Counted from the first letter of the stretch, positions 32,574 through 42,499 are shown. The stretch is DNA of 64,000 bases from Ancylobacter sp. IITR112 (GCF_041415945.1 NZ_JBGCUS010000003.1:57084-121083); one strand, 5' to 3'. Numbers and translations are program-made. Notes: generated by a model not told the origin, from the sequence alone.

Positions 32574-33424
32574 GCGTGGGGGCAAAACGCGACATGATCG
32601 AACCGGATCACCCCCGACTACCGATCACGCGCCAGTGCGCCCTGGTCGGCATCAGCCGGTCGGCTTTCTACGGCGGGCCGCGGATCGAAAGCCCCGAGAC
32701 TCTTGCCATTATGCGGGCGATCGACGGCCAGTTTCTCGAGACGCCGTGGTACGGCTCGCGGCAAATGGTGCGCCATCTGCGCCGGCAGGGGCACGAGGTT
32801 GGGCGCAAGCGTGTGCGGCGCCTCATGGCCCGCATGGGGCTGGCCACCATCTACCAGCGGCCGAAGACCACGGTGCGCCACCCGCAGCACCGCATCTTCC
32901 CCTATCTCTTGCGCACCATGGCGATCGAGGAGCCCGACCAGGTCTGGTGCGCCGACATCACTTACATCCCGATGCGGCGCGGATTCCTGTATCTGGTCGC
33001 CATCATGGACTGGCACAGCCGCAGGGTTCTCTCCTGGCGGCTCTCCAACACCATGGAGGCCGACTTCTGCATCGAGGCACTGGAGGAGGCCTTGTCCCGG
33101 TTCGGGCGGCCGAGCATCTTCAACACCGACCAGGGAAGCCAGTTCACCAGCCCGCGCTTCGCAAAGGTGCTGCTGGACGCTGGCGTGCGGATCTCCATGG
33201 ATGGCCGCGGCCGGTGGATGGACAACGTGTTCATCGAGCGCCTCTGGCGGTCCCTGAAATACGAGTGCATCTACCTCAACGCCTTCGAGACCGGGTCCGA
33301 GGCCCGCGCCGGGATCGGCCGATGGATCACCTACTACAACCGCACGAGGCCCCACTCGGCTCTCGGCGGCAGAACGCCGGAGGAGGTCCACATGGCCTGC
33401 GACGGCATCAACAAGGCGGCGTGA
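32570..33424 (+). CDS. IS3-family transposase OrfB
   Basis: A 284-residue DDE integrase-core protein. The catalytic triad is visible: Asp in WCADITYIPM, Asp in FNTDQGSQFTS, Glu in NVFIERLWRSLKYE, with YYNRTRPHSALGGRTP at the end. Complete, with no internal stops. It is translated from ATG 32570 overlapping orfA, or as part of a frameshifted OrfAB fusion. Confidence 0.9.
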   Translation: MSVGAKRDMIEPDHPRLPITRQCALVGISRSAFYGGPRIESPETLAIMRAIDGQFLETPWYGSRQMVRHLRRQGHEVGRKRVRRLMARMGLATIYQRPKTTVRHPQHRIFPYLLRTMAIEEPDQVWCADITYIPMRRGFLYLVAIMDWHSRRVLSWRLSNTMEADFCIEALEEALSRFGRPSIFNTDQGSQFTSPRFAKVLLDAGVRISMDGRGRWMDNVFIERLWRSLKYECIYLNAFETGSEARAGIGRWITYYNRTRPHSALGGRTPEEVHMACDGINKAA

Positions 33425-34466
33425 CACACACCAGAACCAAGCTTAGCGAAGCCGCCAAAATGTCCGGCGAATGGGGACCACCTCATGCCCTCTATCGAAG
33501 CGATGTCCTTCATCGTCTTTCCCTCGGCTGACCATTTCAGGCAGAGGGCCTGCTTCGCCTTCAGGTCGATCTCCACGCTGGCCGTCGGTTCCGCATCCTG
33601 CTGCTCCATCTTCGCGTGAAGCTGGGCGACCGCCGTCACGGCCGCGATCTGATCGATATCGGTATCCAGGCACAGCGACGGCTTGTGCGATGCCAGCGTC
33701 AGCATTGACATATGCCCGAACGCGGCCCTCACTGGGATCGAGATTCCGGACCTGATTCTAAAGTCACCCGCCTCTGAATAGAATCGACGCAGCGACTTGG
33801 ACAGGGAGCGCGGTGGACCGGCGGCCCATGCAAACGCCTTCATCTGCTCCTTTGCCATGGAGATGACCGGATCGATCTTGGTGTAGTTCTCGGTGAGATA
33901 TCGGGCCTGCCATTCGGGGGCGTAGTTGGAGACCGCAAAGATGCGCACCGGCTGGACGTTCAGATAGGCATAGCAATCGAAGCCTAGATCCTGCACCAGC
34001 TCCGCGAGCGCCTCTTTGAGCGTCTGCTCCGTTTGCGCCAGGGAGGAGACATCGGTCAGCCGTTGGAACCAGGTTCTCATCACATTTACCTCCCTGTCGC
34101 ATTTGCTCCGGCGTGTTTCCTTAGCCCGGTGGGTTTACCCCCCCGTTCAGGTTCGCAGTGGCAATCAAGGGGCGCTTGCCTTGCATCATCGCGTTCATGG
34201 CGACGGTCGGACACGAAACTAGGATTTGGCAACCCACCGGATTGCGCGTCGGGATTCCTTGGGGCCGCGCCAATAGCATTGCGTGCCTCAGATCCCTTCA
34301 TAAGCTATGCGCTCAGTTGCATTGACTCTACTGCCCGAAATCGCAGACATTGCATGCGCAAGCGGTGAACGGCCAATCCATTCTCAAACGGTCTCTGAGA
34401 ACATCGTCTCGCCACCTTGCCAGGTTCCCCGATTGTGCGGGACCCCATTGCGCTACCGATTCCGTC

Positions 34467-34690
34467 TCAATCAGGCGTGGCCGCAAGATTGTATGCTGTT
34501 TCCGCACCGGTCTGCAGATGTATTGCTGAGAGTTCGGGGTCGCTTGTGCTCCGCACCAGTTGACGTGCGCCGATCATCGTAGCGACGATCGCGGCAGCCC
34601 GTCGCTCGCGTACGATCACTGGCACCTGCGGCAAGCGCTGTGCGACCAGGGTAATGCGATCAGCCAATTTCTCGGCGAAGAGCACACGCA
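34467..34690 (-). pseudogene. TetR-family regulator, C-terminal remnant
   Basis: The minus-strand frame reads RVLFAEKLADRITLVAQRLPQ ... RRAAAIVATMIGARQLVRSTSDPELSA and ends in a stop at 34467. This is the C-terminal domain of a TetR regulator of the type with VATMVGA.QLARA..DPALS. The N-terminal HTH part is missing; upstream sequence is AT-rich promoter DNA for the next TetR gene. The stretch 34081-34466 holds no gene I can support. Confidence 0.6.
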
Positions 34691-34773
34691 TCGCCGTACC
34701 GAGAGTTCCGAGCGTTAGAATCAATTCACCATTTGCGAAATATCGCAGCTGTTGATTTAGGTCAATTGAATAG

Positions 34774-34793
34774 TTCGTTCGAATGATATATTT
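34774..34793. promoter_or_regulatory. Possible operator before the TetR gene
   Basis: An AT-rich patch with imperfect symmetry around TAGTTCGTTCGAATGA lies about 25 bases before the TetR start at 34815. The strong local drop in GC marks the promoter region. It is a weak candidate for the regulator's own site. Confidence 0.3.
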
Positions 34794-34814
34794 CCCTCTC
34801 GAGGAGCGACGCCG

Positions 34815-35486
34815 ATGAGCCCCCATTCAGCCCCGCCGAGCGGACACGAAGTTCGAAGCGCGAAAACCCGGTCACAGCTGATCGACGCTGCTATCGAGGT
34901 GATCGGCGCCGTCGGCTACGAAGGCGCCAGCACCCGCGCGCTGGCGAAGACGGCGAACACCACGCTCTCGGCCATCCCCTATCATTTCGGGGGCAAGAAG
35001 GAGCTTTACATCGCCGCGGCCCACATGATCGCGGACTATGCGGCGGGTCGCTTCGGGGAAGCGGTCGCCGTTCTCGAAGACGACCATGTCTCAGACAAGG
35101 CTGTCCGCCTGGAGCAGGCGTTCACGAACTTCCTGCAGGTCATCCTGGAGAGTGCCGAGCCGCATTTCTGGACGTCGTTTGTCGCGCGCTGCACCTATGA
35201 CAACGACGAGGCCTTTACCGTCATCTATGAGCGGGCGATCGCCCCGCTGATTGAGCGCCTTGTCCGGACCGCAGCCGAAATCTCCGATCGCCCCCCCGAC
35301 GACGAGGCGCTTCGGCTGCGCATCAGCGCGATCGTGATGGCCATCGTCAGCTTCAGGTTTCTTCGCGGCATCATGTTGCGCGCGATGGCGTGGACGGAGA
35401 TCAGGCCCGGTAGCGTCGATCAGATCGAGGACATGGTTCGCGATCTCTGCCGCGGCGACTTTCTTGCGATCAATCGCGCTCAATGA
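34815..35486 (+). CDS. TetR-family regulator with CerR-like C-terminal domain (DUF1956)
   Basis: A 223-residue TetR protein. The HTH spans TRSQLIDAAIEVIGAVGYEGASTRALAKTANTT with IPYHFGGKKELY near residue 55. The C-terminal domain resembles CerR/YbiH (DUF1956): AAHMIADYAAGRFGEA, then HFWTSFVARCTYDNDEAFTVIYE. CerR controls an efflux operon in E. coli; here it is directly upstream of the envelope coiled-coil gene cluster (73 bases) and probably regulates it. GAGGAG precedes the ATG. Confidence 0.85.
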   Translation: MSPHSAPPSGHEVRSAKTRSQLIDAAIEVIGAVGYEGASTRALAKTANTTLSAIPYHFGGKKELYIAAAHMIADYAAGRFGEAVAVLEDDHVSDKAVRLEQAFTNFLQVILESAEPHFWTSFVARCTYDNDEAFTVIYERAIAPLIERLVRTAAEISDRPPDDEALRLRISAIVMAIVSFRFLRGIMLRAMAWTEIRPGSVDQIEDMVRDLCRGDFLAINRAQ

Positions 35487-35559
35487 CCGTTCAATCGGTC
35501 AGCGACGTCGTACCAATGCCCACAGCGAAAATCCTATTGAACAGGAAAGCAAACACACC

Positions 35560-36168
35560 ATGAGCAACCAATCACAGGCACATGAGACCGTCGCCTGGGC
35601 AAAGCAGCGTCTCGACGATGTCGACGCGATCATCTCGGAAGTGGAGAAGACTGCCGGCAAGTTGAAGGACGGTGCCCGTGTGCAAGCCGACGCGGCACTC
35701 GCCCGTCTTCAGGCGTCGCGCGCCAAGGTGCAGGATTACTACGACGTGCTGCGGTCGGAGGCCGATGCCGTAAAAGGCGGCGCCGAGGAGGCTCAGCACG
35801 CACTCGAAACGGAATGGGTCGAAGTCGAATCCGCCTTCCAGTCTTTCCTGTCCGCCGCAAAGGATCAGGCCGAGACCGTCCGTGGTGTCGTCGTGGCACG
35901 TGCCGAAGCCCAGCGCAGATCCTGGGCAGCTTCATTTAATAAGCTGCGCGAGCAGGCGGAAGACGCCGTGGAAAAGGCGCGCGGCGAGTTCGACGCCGCC
36001 ATCAAGCGGCTGACCGACGAAGCTGAGAAATTCCAGGCGCGCATCGGAGAGGCCAAGGATGCCGGCGACGAATCCTGGACCGCCGTGAAGGCCGGACTGG
36101 CCGACGCCAAGGCGGTCCATGACCGTACGATCCAGAAAATCAAGGACGCCCTGTCGAAGGTGCTTTGA
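35560..36168 (+). CDS. Cytosolic coiled-coil protein
   Basis: A 202-residue protein predicted to be almost all helix: long heptad-rich, charged segments (WAKQRLDDVDAIISEVEKTAGKL; ARLQASRAKVQDYYDVLRSEADAV; LREQAEDAVEKARGEFDAAIKRL) resembling apolipoprotein A/E-like or late-embryogenesis-like repeats. There is no signal peptide or membrane segment. AGGAAAG precedes the ATG. It is first in a run with a secreted coiled-coil protein, a DUF883 protein and a YqjE-like membrane protein. Role unknown. Confidence 0.7.
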   Translation: MSNQSQAHETVAWAKQRLDDVDAIISEVEKTAGKLKDGARVQADAALARLQASRAKVQDYYDVLRSEADAVKGGAEEAQHALETEWVEVESAFQSFLSAAKDQAETVRGVVVARAEAQRRSWAASFNKLREQAEDAVEKARGEFDAAIKRLTDEAEKFQARIGEAKDAGDESWTAVKAGLADAKAVHDRTIQKIKDALSKVL

Positions 36169-36218
36169 CTGGAACGCTTCGGACCGTCGCGAGACCAGAA
36201 GCTCAAGGAGACAGGAAA

Positions 36219-36944
36219 ATGAAACTTCGACTATTTGTGGCCGGCCTCGCCCTTCTCGGCCAGACCGCGCTGATCACGGCTCCAGCCGCATTCGCGCAGG
36301 ACGCCGGCTCACAAACCCGGCCCGCCGCTCAGGATGATCCCTCCCTCGCGCGGCAGGCCATCGAATGGTCGAAGGACCGCCTTGCCGAGCTCGATGCCAG
36401 CATTGCGATACTGGAGCAGGATGCCGCAAGGCTCCAAGGCGAGGCCAAGGCAAAGGCCGACGCGACGCTGAGAACGCTTCGTGAGCGTCGCGATGCATAT
36501 CGCGCCAAGGCGGATGGAGCTGTGGCGGGCGCCAAATCCTGGACCGATGCACAGGTCACCGAGGCACGCAGATCGCTCGACGAGAACTGGACCGCATTCC
36601 AGACCGCGCGCGACGACTATCTCGACGCGGCGCAAGCCGATCTGGCCACTCGCCGGGCGATCCTGGAAGCCGAGCTCGAGGCCCGTCAGAAGGCATGGCG
36701 GAAATCGATCGAACAGCTCAAAACCGACACTGCAAAGCTCGCCGCCGATCAGCGCGCGGCGATCGACGGGCGGATTGCGGCGCTCAATGCCCAGATCGAC
36801 GGAGCGAAAGCCCGCGTCGCCCGTCTGCAGAATGCTTCCACGGAGGCCTGGGAGACGACGAAGAAAAGCTACGCCGATGCGCAGCAGCTCTTCCTCGATA
36901 CCTACGCCTCGATCCGCAATTCCATAGAGGACGCAAAAAAATAG
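36219..36944 (+). CDS. Secreted periplasmic coiled-coil protein
   Basis: A 241-residue protein with a cleavable signal peptide (residues 1-26, KLRLFVAGLALLGQTALI ... AFA|QD) followed by helical repeats similar in composition and rhythm to the preceding cytosolic protein (AIEWSKDRLAELDASIAIL; DENWTAFQTARDDYLDAAQ). The two look like a cytosolic and a periplasmic version of one helical design, each starting with an AIEW/VAWAKQRL-like segment. In E. coli yqjC encodes a secreted coiled-coil protein before yqjD and yqjE; this gene occupies the same place. AAGGAGACAGG precedes ATG 36219. Confidence 0.7.
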   Translation: MKLRLFVAGLALLGQTALITAPAAFAQDAGSQTRPAAQDDPSLARQAIEWSKDRLAELDASIAILEQDAARLQGEAKAKADATLRTLRERRDAYRAKADGAVAGAKSWTDAQVTEARRSLDENWTAFQTARDDYLDAAQADLATRRAILEAELEARQKAWRKSIEQLKTDTAKLAADQRAAIDGRIAALNAQIDGAKARVARLQNASTEAWETTKKSYADAQQLFLDTYASIRNSIEDAKK

Positions 36945-37014
36945 TCCCTATGGGCCGGAGGTGGGAGAAAGCGCGCCCGTCTCCCGCCTCCGGCATAACT
37001 CAAGGAGAACCCGT

Positions 37015-37296
37015 ATGAGTCTGAAGAGCGAAATCCTGGCACTTCGAGCGGAACTTCGGGCGCAGGCCAACAACACCGCGCCAGCATCGGAAAGTGCGGA
37101 CACAGGCCACTCTTCCGACAAGCCATCGGTGGGAGCGGCGGATGCTGGCACTGATATCGACACTTTCCTGAAAGCGGTAAATGAGACCCTAGACGAGTTC
37201 GCCGACGAACTGGACCGGTTTCCGCGTTTGACGGCGCTTGCCGCACTCGGTCTCGGCTTGGCCGCCGGGATCGTGATCGGACGCCAGCTTCGCTAA
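37015..37296 (+). CDS. DUF883-like (ElaB/YqjD) membrane protein
   Basis: A 93-residue protein: helical charged N-terminus, disordered Ser/Ala centre, a helix (DTFLKAVNETLDEFADELD), then one C-terminal membrane segment AALGLGLAAGIVIGRQLR with the GxxxG pattern of ElaB/YgaM/YqjD. These proteins tether to the inner membrane and have been linked to ribosome association in stationary phase in E. coli. AAGGAGA lies eight bases before the ATG. Probably co-transcribed with the preceding and following genes. Confidence 0.75.
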   Translation: MSLKSEILALRAELRAQANNTAPASESADTGHSSDKPSVGAADAGTDIDTFLKAVNETLDEFADELDRFPRLTALAALGLGLAAGIVIGRQLR

Positions 37297-37354
37297 TAGC
37301 TTCCTGCTCCGCTTGAGAGATTAGACGTTTTCTGTTTCGTCCGACAGGTCAACC

Positions 37355-37804
37355 ATGTCCCCTGTAGCGTCTGCGAAACTTTACGGTCGAGTGGCTCTGC
37401 TGCGCCGTCAAGTTCTACTTCGGCAACTGATCAGGCGCGCGATCGCGGGCTCCCTGGCAGTTGCCGCTTTCATCGTGACCGCCGGATTTGCGACCTATGC
37501 ACTGTTTCTGGCGATCAGGGTGCCACTGGGCGAGCTCAACGCGACATTGACAATCGCGGCATTCTATCTCGCCATAGCGCTGATCCTGTTCGCCTACACC
37601 TTGCGGGAGCCGCACTCTCCGGAGTTGGACGCATTAGCGGAAATGGAGGCCGCCGCCCTCGAGACGATCTCCGCTGACGCGCAGACCGTGATGCAGATGG
37701 TCAACTCCGCCGGCCAACGTGTCGAGAGCTTTGGCAGCAGCCTGACACTCGGCGTCGGCATACTCACCGCGCTTCGTAAGTTGATGGCGTCCCGTAAGAC
37801 TTGA
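37355..37804 (+). CDS. YqjE-like inner membrane protein (DUF1469 type)
   Basis: A 149-residue protein with two membrane segments (about residues 35-57 and 66-86) separated by a short loop (RVPLGELNATL), then a cytosolic helical end (SPELDALAEMEAAALETI). The layout is that of YqjE/Holin-X superfamily proteins. With the upstream DUF883 gene and the secreted coiled-coil gene it reproduces the order of the E. coli yqjC-yqjD-yqjE locus. GACAGG precedes the ATG. Confidence 0.7.
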   Translation: MSPVASAKLYGRVALLRRQVLLRQLIRRAIAGSLAVAAFIVTAGFATYALFLAIRVPLGELNATLTIAAFYLAIALILFAYTLREPHSPELDALAEMEAAALETISADAQTVMQMVNSAGQRVESFGSSLTLGVGILTALRKLMASRKT

Positions 37805-37846
37805 ACACGGGGACAGCCTAACAACGGGCACTAATTCCTAGTGTTC
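37803..37846. terminator. Fold-back between convergent yqjE-like and arcC genes
   Basis: GAACAC (37803-37808) pairs with GTGTTC (37841-37846), and inside it CACTA-attcc-TAGTG (37829-37843) forms a hairpin. It lies in the 73 bases between two convergent genes and could serve both as terminator. There is no strong T run, so this is weak. Confidence 0.3.
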
Positions 37847-37877
37847 TGAGGCAGGCTTTGAGGTCATTGACGCCGCG

Positions 37878-38783
37878 CTAAACTTCGATCCAGGTCCCGC
37901 GCTCGCGATGCACGATGGCGAGCGCATCGGCGAGCCTCCCGATCGCCGCTGGTTTGCCGGTCTGGGCGGCGAAGTCGGCGGCAGCGGCGATCTTCGGCCC
38001 CATCGAGCCGGCCGGAAAGCTACCGGCGGAGATGTCAACCGGGTTCATCTGTAGGATCGGCCGCGCCGCTGGCGTGCCGAAATCGGCATAGACCGCATCG
38101 ACGTCGGTGAGCAGCAGCAGCATGTCGGCGCCGAGCTGGCGGGCCAGCAGGGCGCTGGCGAAGTCCTTGTCGATCACCGCCTCGACGCCCATCAGGCTGC
38201 CGTCGGCGCGCTCGACCACCGGGATGCCGCCGCCGCCGGCGCAGATTACCAGCACGCCGTGCTCGACCAGCAGCGCGATGACCCGCGCCTCCATGATCTC
38301 CAGCGGGCGCGGCGAGGCCACCACCCGGCGCCACGCATTGCCGTCCGGCGCCACCTGCCAGCCGCGCTCGGCCGCCAGCCGCCGCGCCGTCGCCTCGTCA
38401 TAGACCGGCCCGATCGGCTTGGTCGGCCGGCCGAAGGCGGGGTCGTCGGGGGCCACGCGCACCTGGGTGAGCAGGGTGGCGATGAGCCTGTCCTGTGCCA
38501 GCGCGCCGAGCTCCTGCTCGATCAGGTAGCCGATCATGCCCTCGCTCTCGGCGCCCAGCACGTCGAGCGGATAGCTGCCATCCGCCGGCCCGGCTGCCGC
38601 CTGCAGCGCCAGCAGGCCGACCTGCGGGCCGTTGCCATGGGTGACGATGAGCGAATGCCCGTCGGCGATCAGCCCGGCCAGCGCCTGCGCAGCGTTGCGC
38701 ACATTGGCGCGCTGGTTCTCGGCGGTCAGCGGCTCGCCCCGCCGCAGCAGCGCGTTCCCGCCGAGCGCGACGACGATGCGCAT
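37878..38783 (-). CDS. arcC: Carbamate kinase
   Basis: A 301-residue carbamate kinase (carbamoyl phosphate + ADP to ATP + CO2 + NH3), the ATP-yielding last step of the arginine deiminase pathway. It starts [17 protein letters not shown] (glycine-rich phosphate-binding loop) and contains [11 protein letters not shown] and GGIPVV with LITDVD-like [10 protein letters not shown], all characteristic. Length is standard. It is last in arcDABC, four bases after arcB. Confidence 0.96.
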   Translation of the reverse strand: MRIVVALGGNALLRRGEPLTAENQRANVRNAAQALAGLIADGHSLIVTHGNGPQVGLLALQAAAGPADGSYPLDVLGAESEGMIGYLIEQELGALAQDRLIATLLTQVRVAPDDPAFGRPTKPIGPVYDEATARRLAAERGWQVAPDGNAWRRVVASPRPLEIMEARVIALLVEHGVLVICAGGGGIPVVERADGSLMGVEAVIDKDFASALLARQLGADMLLLLTDVDAVYADFGTPAARPILQMNPVDISAGSFPAGSMGPKIAAAADFAAQTGKPAAIGRLADALAIVHRERGTWIEV

Positions 38784-38786
38784 GGC

Positions 38787-39788
38787 TCAGCCCCCGATGG
38801 TGGCGACGAGGATGGCCTTGATGGTGTGCATGCGGTTTTCCGCCTGGTCGAACACGATGGAGGCGGCGGATTCGAACACCTCCTCCGTCACCTCCATGCA
38901 GTCGATGCCGAAGCGCTTGGCGATATCCGCGCCCACTTCGGTCTCGGTGTTGTGGAAGGCGGGCAGGCAGTGCATGAACTTGGCGTAGGGGTTGCCCGTC
39001 GCCGCCATCGCCTCGCGCGTCACGCGGTAGGGCGTGAGCAATTGGATGCGCTCGGCCCAGGCGGATTCGTCCTCGCCCATGGAGAGCCAGACGTCGGTGT
39101 AGATGAAGTCGGCACCATGGACCGCGTCCTCCATCTTCTCGGTGATGGTGAAGCGCCCGCCGCTCTGCCCCGCGAGAGCGTCGAGATGCTCGATGAAGTC
39201 CTGGTCCGGCCAGAGCGAGCGCGGCGCGGCGATCCGCATGTCGATGCCGACCTTGGCGGCGCCGACCGCGAGCGAGCGCGCCACATTGTTGCGGCCGTCG
39301 CCGAGGAAGGCGACCTTCATGTCGGAGAGATGCTTGTGGGTGAATTCCCGCATCGTCATGAAGTCGGCGAGCGTCTGGGTCGGATGCGACTCGTCGGTCA
39401 GGCCGTTATAGACCGGCACGCCGGCATGCGTGGCGAGTGTCTCGACCAGGGCCTGGCCGAAGCCGCGATACTCGATGGCGTCATAGATGCGCCCGAGCAC
39501 GCGGGCGGTGTCCTTCATCGATTCCTTGTGGCCGATCTGGCTGCCGCTCGGGCCGAGATAGGTCACATGGGCGCCCTGGTCATAGGCCGCCACCTCGAAG
39601 CCGGTGCGGGTTCGGGTGGAGTCCTTCTCGAAGATCAGCGCGATGTTCTTGCGGACGAGGCGCGGCTCCTCGAAGCCGCCGGCCTTGGCGCTCTTCAGCT
39701 CGGCGGCGAGGCGCAGCAGGTGGCGGATCTCGGCCGGGGTGAAGTCGTCGAGGGTGAGCACGCTGCGCCCGTGGAGATTGGTCGGCAT
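38787..39788 (-). CDS. arcB: Ornithine carbamoyltransferase, catabolic
   Basis: A 333-residue ornithine carbamoyltransferase that phosphorolyses citrulline to ornithine and carbamoyl phosphate in the arginine deiminase pathway. Carbamoyl-phosphate loop [10 protein letters not shown] near residue 55, [10 protein letters not shown] near 160 and HCLPAFH near 270 are intact. ATG 39788 (family start [15 protein letters not shown]) has CGGAG upstream. Its location in the arc operon marks it as the catabolic enzyme. Confidence 0.95.
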   Translation of the reverse strand: MPTNLHGRSVLTLDDFTPAEIRHLLRLAAELKSAKAGGFEEPRLVRKNIALIFEKDSTRTRTGFEVAAYDQGAHVTYLGPSGSQIGHKESMKDTARVLGRIYDAIEYRGFGQALVETLATHAGVPVYNGLTDESHPTQTLADFMTMREFTHKHLSDMKVAFLGDGRNNVARSLAVGAAKVGIDMRIAAPRSLWPDQDFIEHLDALAGQSGGRFTITEKMEDAVHGADFIYTDVWLSMGEDESAWAERIQLLTPYRVTREAMAATGNPYAKFMHCLPAFHNTETEVGADIAKRFGIDCMEVTEEVFESAASIVFDQAENRMHTIKAILVATIGG

Positions 39789-39806
39789 GGGATGCACTCC
39801 GGAGGG

Positions 39807-41018
39807 TCAGATGGCGTCGCGGACGATCGGGCAGGTCATGCAGTGCCCGCCGCCGCGCCCGCGGCTCAGCTCGGCGCCGTCGATGGTGATGACCTCCACC
39901 CCGGCGCGCCGCAGCAGCGTGTTGGTGTAGACGTTGCGGTCATAGCCGATGACCACGCCGGGCTCGACGGCAACGACATTGTTGCCGTCGTCCCACTGCT
40001 CGCGCTCGGCCTCGTAGGAATCCCCGCCGGTGGTGACGATGCGCAGCGGCCGGCCGAGGCCCATCGCCTCGCTCACCACGTCGGTGAAGCCGGCGCTCTC
40101 CTCGGTCACCTCGACCGCGCCCTCGGCGGAGCCGGGCCGCAGCGAGAAGCTGCGGATGCGGTTGACCACCGGCGGGTAGAGCGTCACCAGATCGCGGTCG
40201 CAGAAGGTGAACACGGTGTCGAGATGCATGAAGCTGCGGTCGCGCGGCATCAGCGCCGCCACCACCCGCTCGGCCGTGCCGGTGGCGAACAGCCGGCGCG
40301 CCAGCGCGCTCACCGCCTGCGGCGTGGTGCGCTCGCCCATGCCCACCAGCACCACGCCCTTGCCGACCGGCATGACGTCGCCGCCCTCGAGCGTGGCGCC
40401 GCCGGGCTCCGAGAGGAAGGAGACGTCCTCGTCGCGGAAGCGCGGATGGAAGCGGTAGATCGCCTCCACATTGGCCGCCTCCGGCCGGCGCGCCGGCCAG
40501 TACATGGAGTTGACGTTCACCGCGCCGTAGATCCAGCAGGAGCTGTCGCGGGTGAAGAGCTGGTTCGGCAGCGGCGGCAGCACGAAATCCTCCGGCGCCA
40601 GCGCCCGGCCGCTGAGCCCCGTGGGGGTGAAGGGCAGCTCGGCCCGGGCGATGCCGCCGACGAGATAGGTCGACAGCGCCGCCGCCGGCATGGCGTCGAG
40701 CCAGCCGCGCAGCTCATCGACGAGGTCCCAGCCGACCACGTCCGGATCGACGCGCCGGTCGAGCAGCCAGCGCCTCGCCTCGCGCAGCTCCATGGTCTCG
40801 GCGAGCAGCGTGCCGAGGTCGTGCACGATGACACCGCGCTCGCGCAGCGCGTCGACGAACACGTCGTGCTCCTGGCGAGCCCGCTTCACCCACAGCACGT
40901 CGTCGAACAGCAGGGCGCGGCAGTTTTCCGGCGTGAGCCGGCGCAGGCTGAGGTCGGGGCGATGGACGAGCACCTCGCGGAGCTTGCCCACCTCGGAATG
41001 AACACCGAGAGCGGTCAT
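39807..41018 (-). CDS. arcA: Arginine deiminase
   Basis: A 403-residue arginine deiminase, which converts arginine to citrulline and ammonia. The active-site cysteine is in [10 protein letters not shown] near the C-terminus, the catalytic His in [10 protein letters not shown], and the substrate loop in [10 protein letters not shown]. The start [24 protein letters not shown] is typical. AGGATCG precedes ATG 41018. Ammonia released by this enzyme can counter acidification as well as feeding ATP synthesis under oxygen limitation. Confidence 0.96.
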   Translation of the reverse strand: MTALGVHSEVGKLREVLVHRPDLSLRRLTPENCRALLFDDVLWVKRARQEHDVFVDALRERGVIVHDLGTLLAETMELREARRWLLDRRVDPDVVGWDLVDELRGWLDAMPAAALSTYLVGGIARAELPFTPTGLSGRALAPEDFVLPPLPNQLFTRDSSCWIYGAVNVNSMYWPARRPEAANVEAIYRFHPRFRDEDVSFLSEPGGATLEGGDVMPVGKGVVLVGMGERTTPQAVSALARRLFATGTAERVVAALMPRDRSFMHLDTVFTFCDRDLVTLYPPVVNRIRSFSLRPGSAEGAVEVTEESAGFTDVVSEAMGLGRPLRIVTTGGDSYEAEREQWDDGNNVVAVEPGVVIGYDRNVYTNTLLRRAGVEVITIDGAELSRGRGGGHCMTCPIVRDAI

Positions 41019-41029
41019 GATCGATCCTG

Positions 41030-42499
41030 TCAGAGCGGGCTGACGGCGCCGGTCCACATCTCGTAGGCGGCGAACAGGCCGACCGCGAGCAGCGCCAGGG
41101 CGATCAGCGCCTCGACGGGGTGGAAGGTCCGCTGGCCGGCCTCGCGCCGGGCCCAGATGTAGAAGGGGATGCCGAGCGCATAGAGCACGGCGCACATGAA
41201 GAGGTAGGAGGGGCCGGCGGCATAGACCAGCCAGAGCCCGTAGACGGTGGCGAGCAGGCCGAGCAGCAGCGCGCCCGTGCGCCCTTCGCCGGCCTTGTAG
41301 CTCTCCCCGGTGAGCGCCAGCTTGGCGGCATAGGCGCCGGAGAAGATGTAGGGCACCAGGATCGCCGCCGAGGCGATGGAGAACAGCGCCTGATAGGTGC
41401 TCTGCGCGAACAGCGTGATGACGAGGAAGAGCTGCACCAGCAGGTTGGTGATCAGCAGCGAGGTCGAGGGCACGCCGCGCGCGCTCTCCGCACCGAAGAA
41501 GCCCGGCATGGTGCCGTCGCGCGCCGCCACGTGCGGGATCTCGGCCGCCAGCAGCGTCCAGCTCAGGAAGGCGCCGAGCACGGAGACCACCAGCGCGAGA
41601 TTGATCAGCACCGCGCCCCAGGGGCCAACCACATGCTCCAGCACGCCGGCCATGGAGGGGTTCTTCAGTGCCGCGAGCTCGGGCTGGGTGAGGATGCCGA
41701 GCGAGAGCAGCGAGACCAGCGCATAGAGCGCGAGGCAGGTGAGGAAGCCGAGCACGGTGGCCATAGCGATGTCGCGCCGGCGCTCGGCCCGCGCCGAAAA
41801 CACGCTCGCCCCCTCGATGCCGATGAACACCCACAGCGTGACCAGCATGGTGCTGCGCACCTGGTTGGTGATGCTGCCGAGGTCGGCATTGCCGAGCCCG
41901 GTGAAGTCGAGGCTGAACACGTCGATCTTGAACGCCACCGCCACCACGCCGGCGAACAGCACGATCGGCGCGATCTTGGCCACGGTGACGATGAGGTTGA
42001 CGATCGCCGCCTGCCGCAGGCCGGAGAGGATCAGCGCGTGGATCACCCACAGCATGACCGAGCCGCCGAGCACCGCCTGCCAGGTGTTGCCGTCGCCGAA
42101 GGCCGGGAAGAAATAGGACAGCGCGCTGAACACCACCACGGCGTAGGAGACGTTGCCGACCCAGGCGCTGATCCAGTAGCCCCAGGCGCTGTTGAAGCCG
42201 ACGAAGGGACCGAAGCCCGCCTTGGCATAGGCATAGGGGCCGGCGTCCAGCTCGGGCTTGCGGGTGGCGAGCGACTGATAGACGAACACCAGCGCCAGCA
42301 TGCCCACCGCGGTGATCGCCCAGCCGATGAGGATGGCCAGCGGCCCGGCGCCGACCGCCATGTTCTGCGGCAGGCTGAACACGCCCGAGCCGACCATGGA
42401 ACCGATGACGAGTGCGGTAAGTGCGCCCAGCCGAAGCTTTTGTCCGGCGGACGGTGCTGCCGCGACGGGCGCGGTTGCGTCGAAATCCCTTGCGACCAT
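41030..42499 (-). CDS. arcD: Arginine/ornithine antiporter
   Basis: A 489-residue APC-superfamily antiporter that imports arginine in exchange for ornithine. About 12 membrane segments begin at residue 27 ([22 protein letters not shown], the APC GSG loop). GGAGAAC precedes ATG 42499. It opens the operon arcD-arcA-arcB-arcC, all on the minus strand, and a FNR/Anr-type site lies 186 bases upstream. Confidence 0.93.
   Translation of the reverse strand: MVARDFDATAPVAAAPSAGQKLRLGALTALVIGSMVGSGVFSLPQNMAVGAGPLAILIGWAITAVGMLALVFVYQSLATRKPELDAGPYAYAKAGFGPFVGFNSAWGYWISAWVGNVSYAVVVFSALSYFFPAFGDGNTWQAVLGGSVMLWVIHALILSGLRQAAIVNLIVTVAKIAPIVLFAGVVAVAFKIDVFSLDFTGLGNADLGSITNQVRSTMLVTLWVFIGIEGASVFSARAERRRDIAMATVLGFLTCLALYALVSLLSLGILTQPELAALKNPSMAGVLEHVVGPWGAVLINLALVVSVLGAFLSWTLLAAEIPHVAARDGTMPGFFGAESARGVPSTSLLITNLLVQLFLVITLFAQSTYQALFSIASAAILVPYIFSGAYAAKLALTGESYKAGEGRTGALLLGLLATVYGLWLVYAAGPSYLFMCAVLYALGIPFYIWARREAGQRTFHPVEALIALALLAVGLFAAYEMWTGAVSPL

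Larger units (their letters stand above)
32223..33485 (+). mobile_element. IS3-family insertion sequence, 1263 bp, with 4-bp target duplication
   Basis: Terminal inverted repeats are TGAGGTGGTCCCC...CCGGACA...TAAGCTTGGTTC at the left and its imperfect complement at the right (ends CCACCTCA at 33485). The target duplication is TGCC (32219-32222 and 33486-33489). It carries orfA and orfB. Removing the element and one TGCC copy restores the luxR-type reading frame, so insertion is recent and the boundaries are firm. Confidence 0.93.
32112..34080 (-). pseudogene. LuxR-type quorum-sensing regulator split by an IS3-family element
   Basis: The gene reads from ATG 34080 (AGGGAGGT upstream) to 33486, then is interrupted by the IS at 32223-33485, and continues from 32222 to a stop at 32112. 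Joined at the target duplication, it encodes an autoinducer-binding domain (WQARYLTENYTKIDPVISMAKEQ has the conserved Trp, Tyr, Asp-Pro) and a LuxR HTH (LKWSAEGKTMKDIASIEG|MSFATVNFHLNNARKAL). The break falls inside the HTH recognition helix region, so the truncated product could bind signal but not DNA. No luxI partner is visible in the window. Confidence 0.9.

Noticed and set aside
32512..33531. Second long frame across orfB
   Set aside because: Shadow of the transposase in another frame; lacks the DDE residues.
34081..34466. Possible lux-box-like symmetry upstream of the split luxR gene
   Set aside because: I looked for a 20-bp palindrome with ACCTG/CAGGT-type arms and found none convincing.
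36274..36635. Minus-strand frames opposite the secreted coiled-coil gene
   Set aside because: Shadows of heptad-rich coding sequence with no ribosome-binding site.
38259..41066. Very long open frame (935 codons) on the plus strand opposite arcCBA
   Set aside because: It is the antisense shadow of high-GC coding sequence; the minus strand holds complete, motif-bearing arcA, arcB and arcC, while the plus frame has low-complexity His/Arg/Ala content and no ribosome-binding site.
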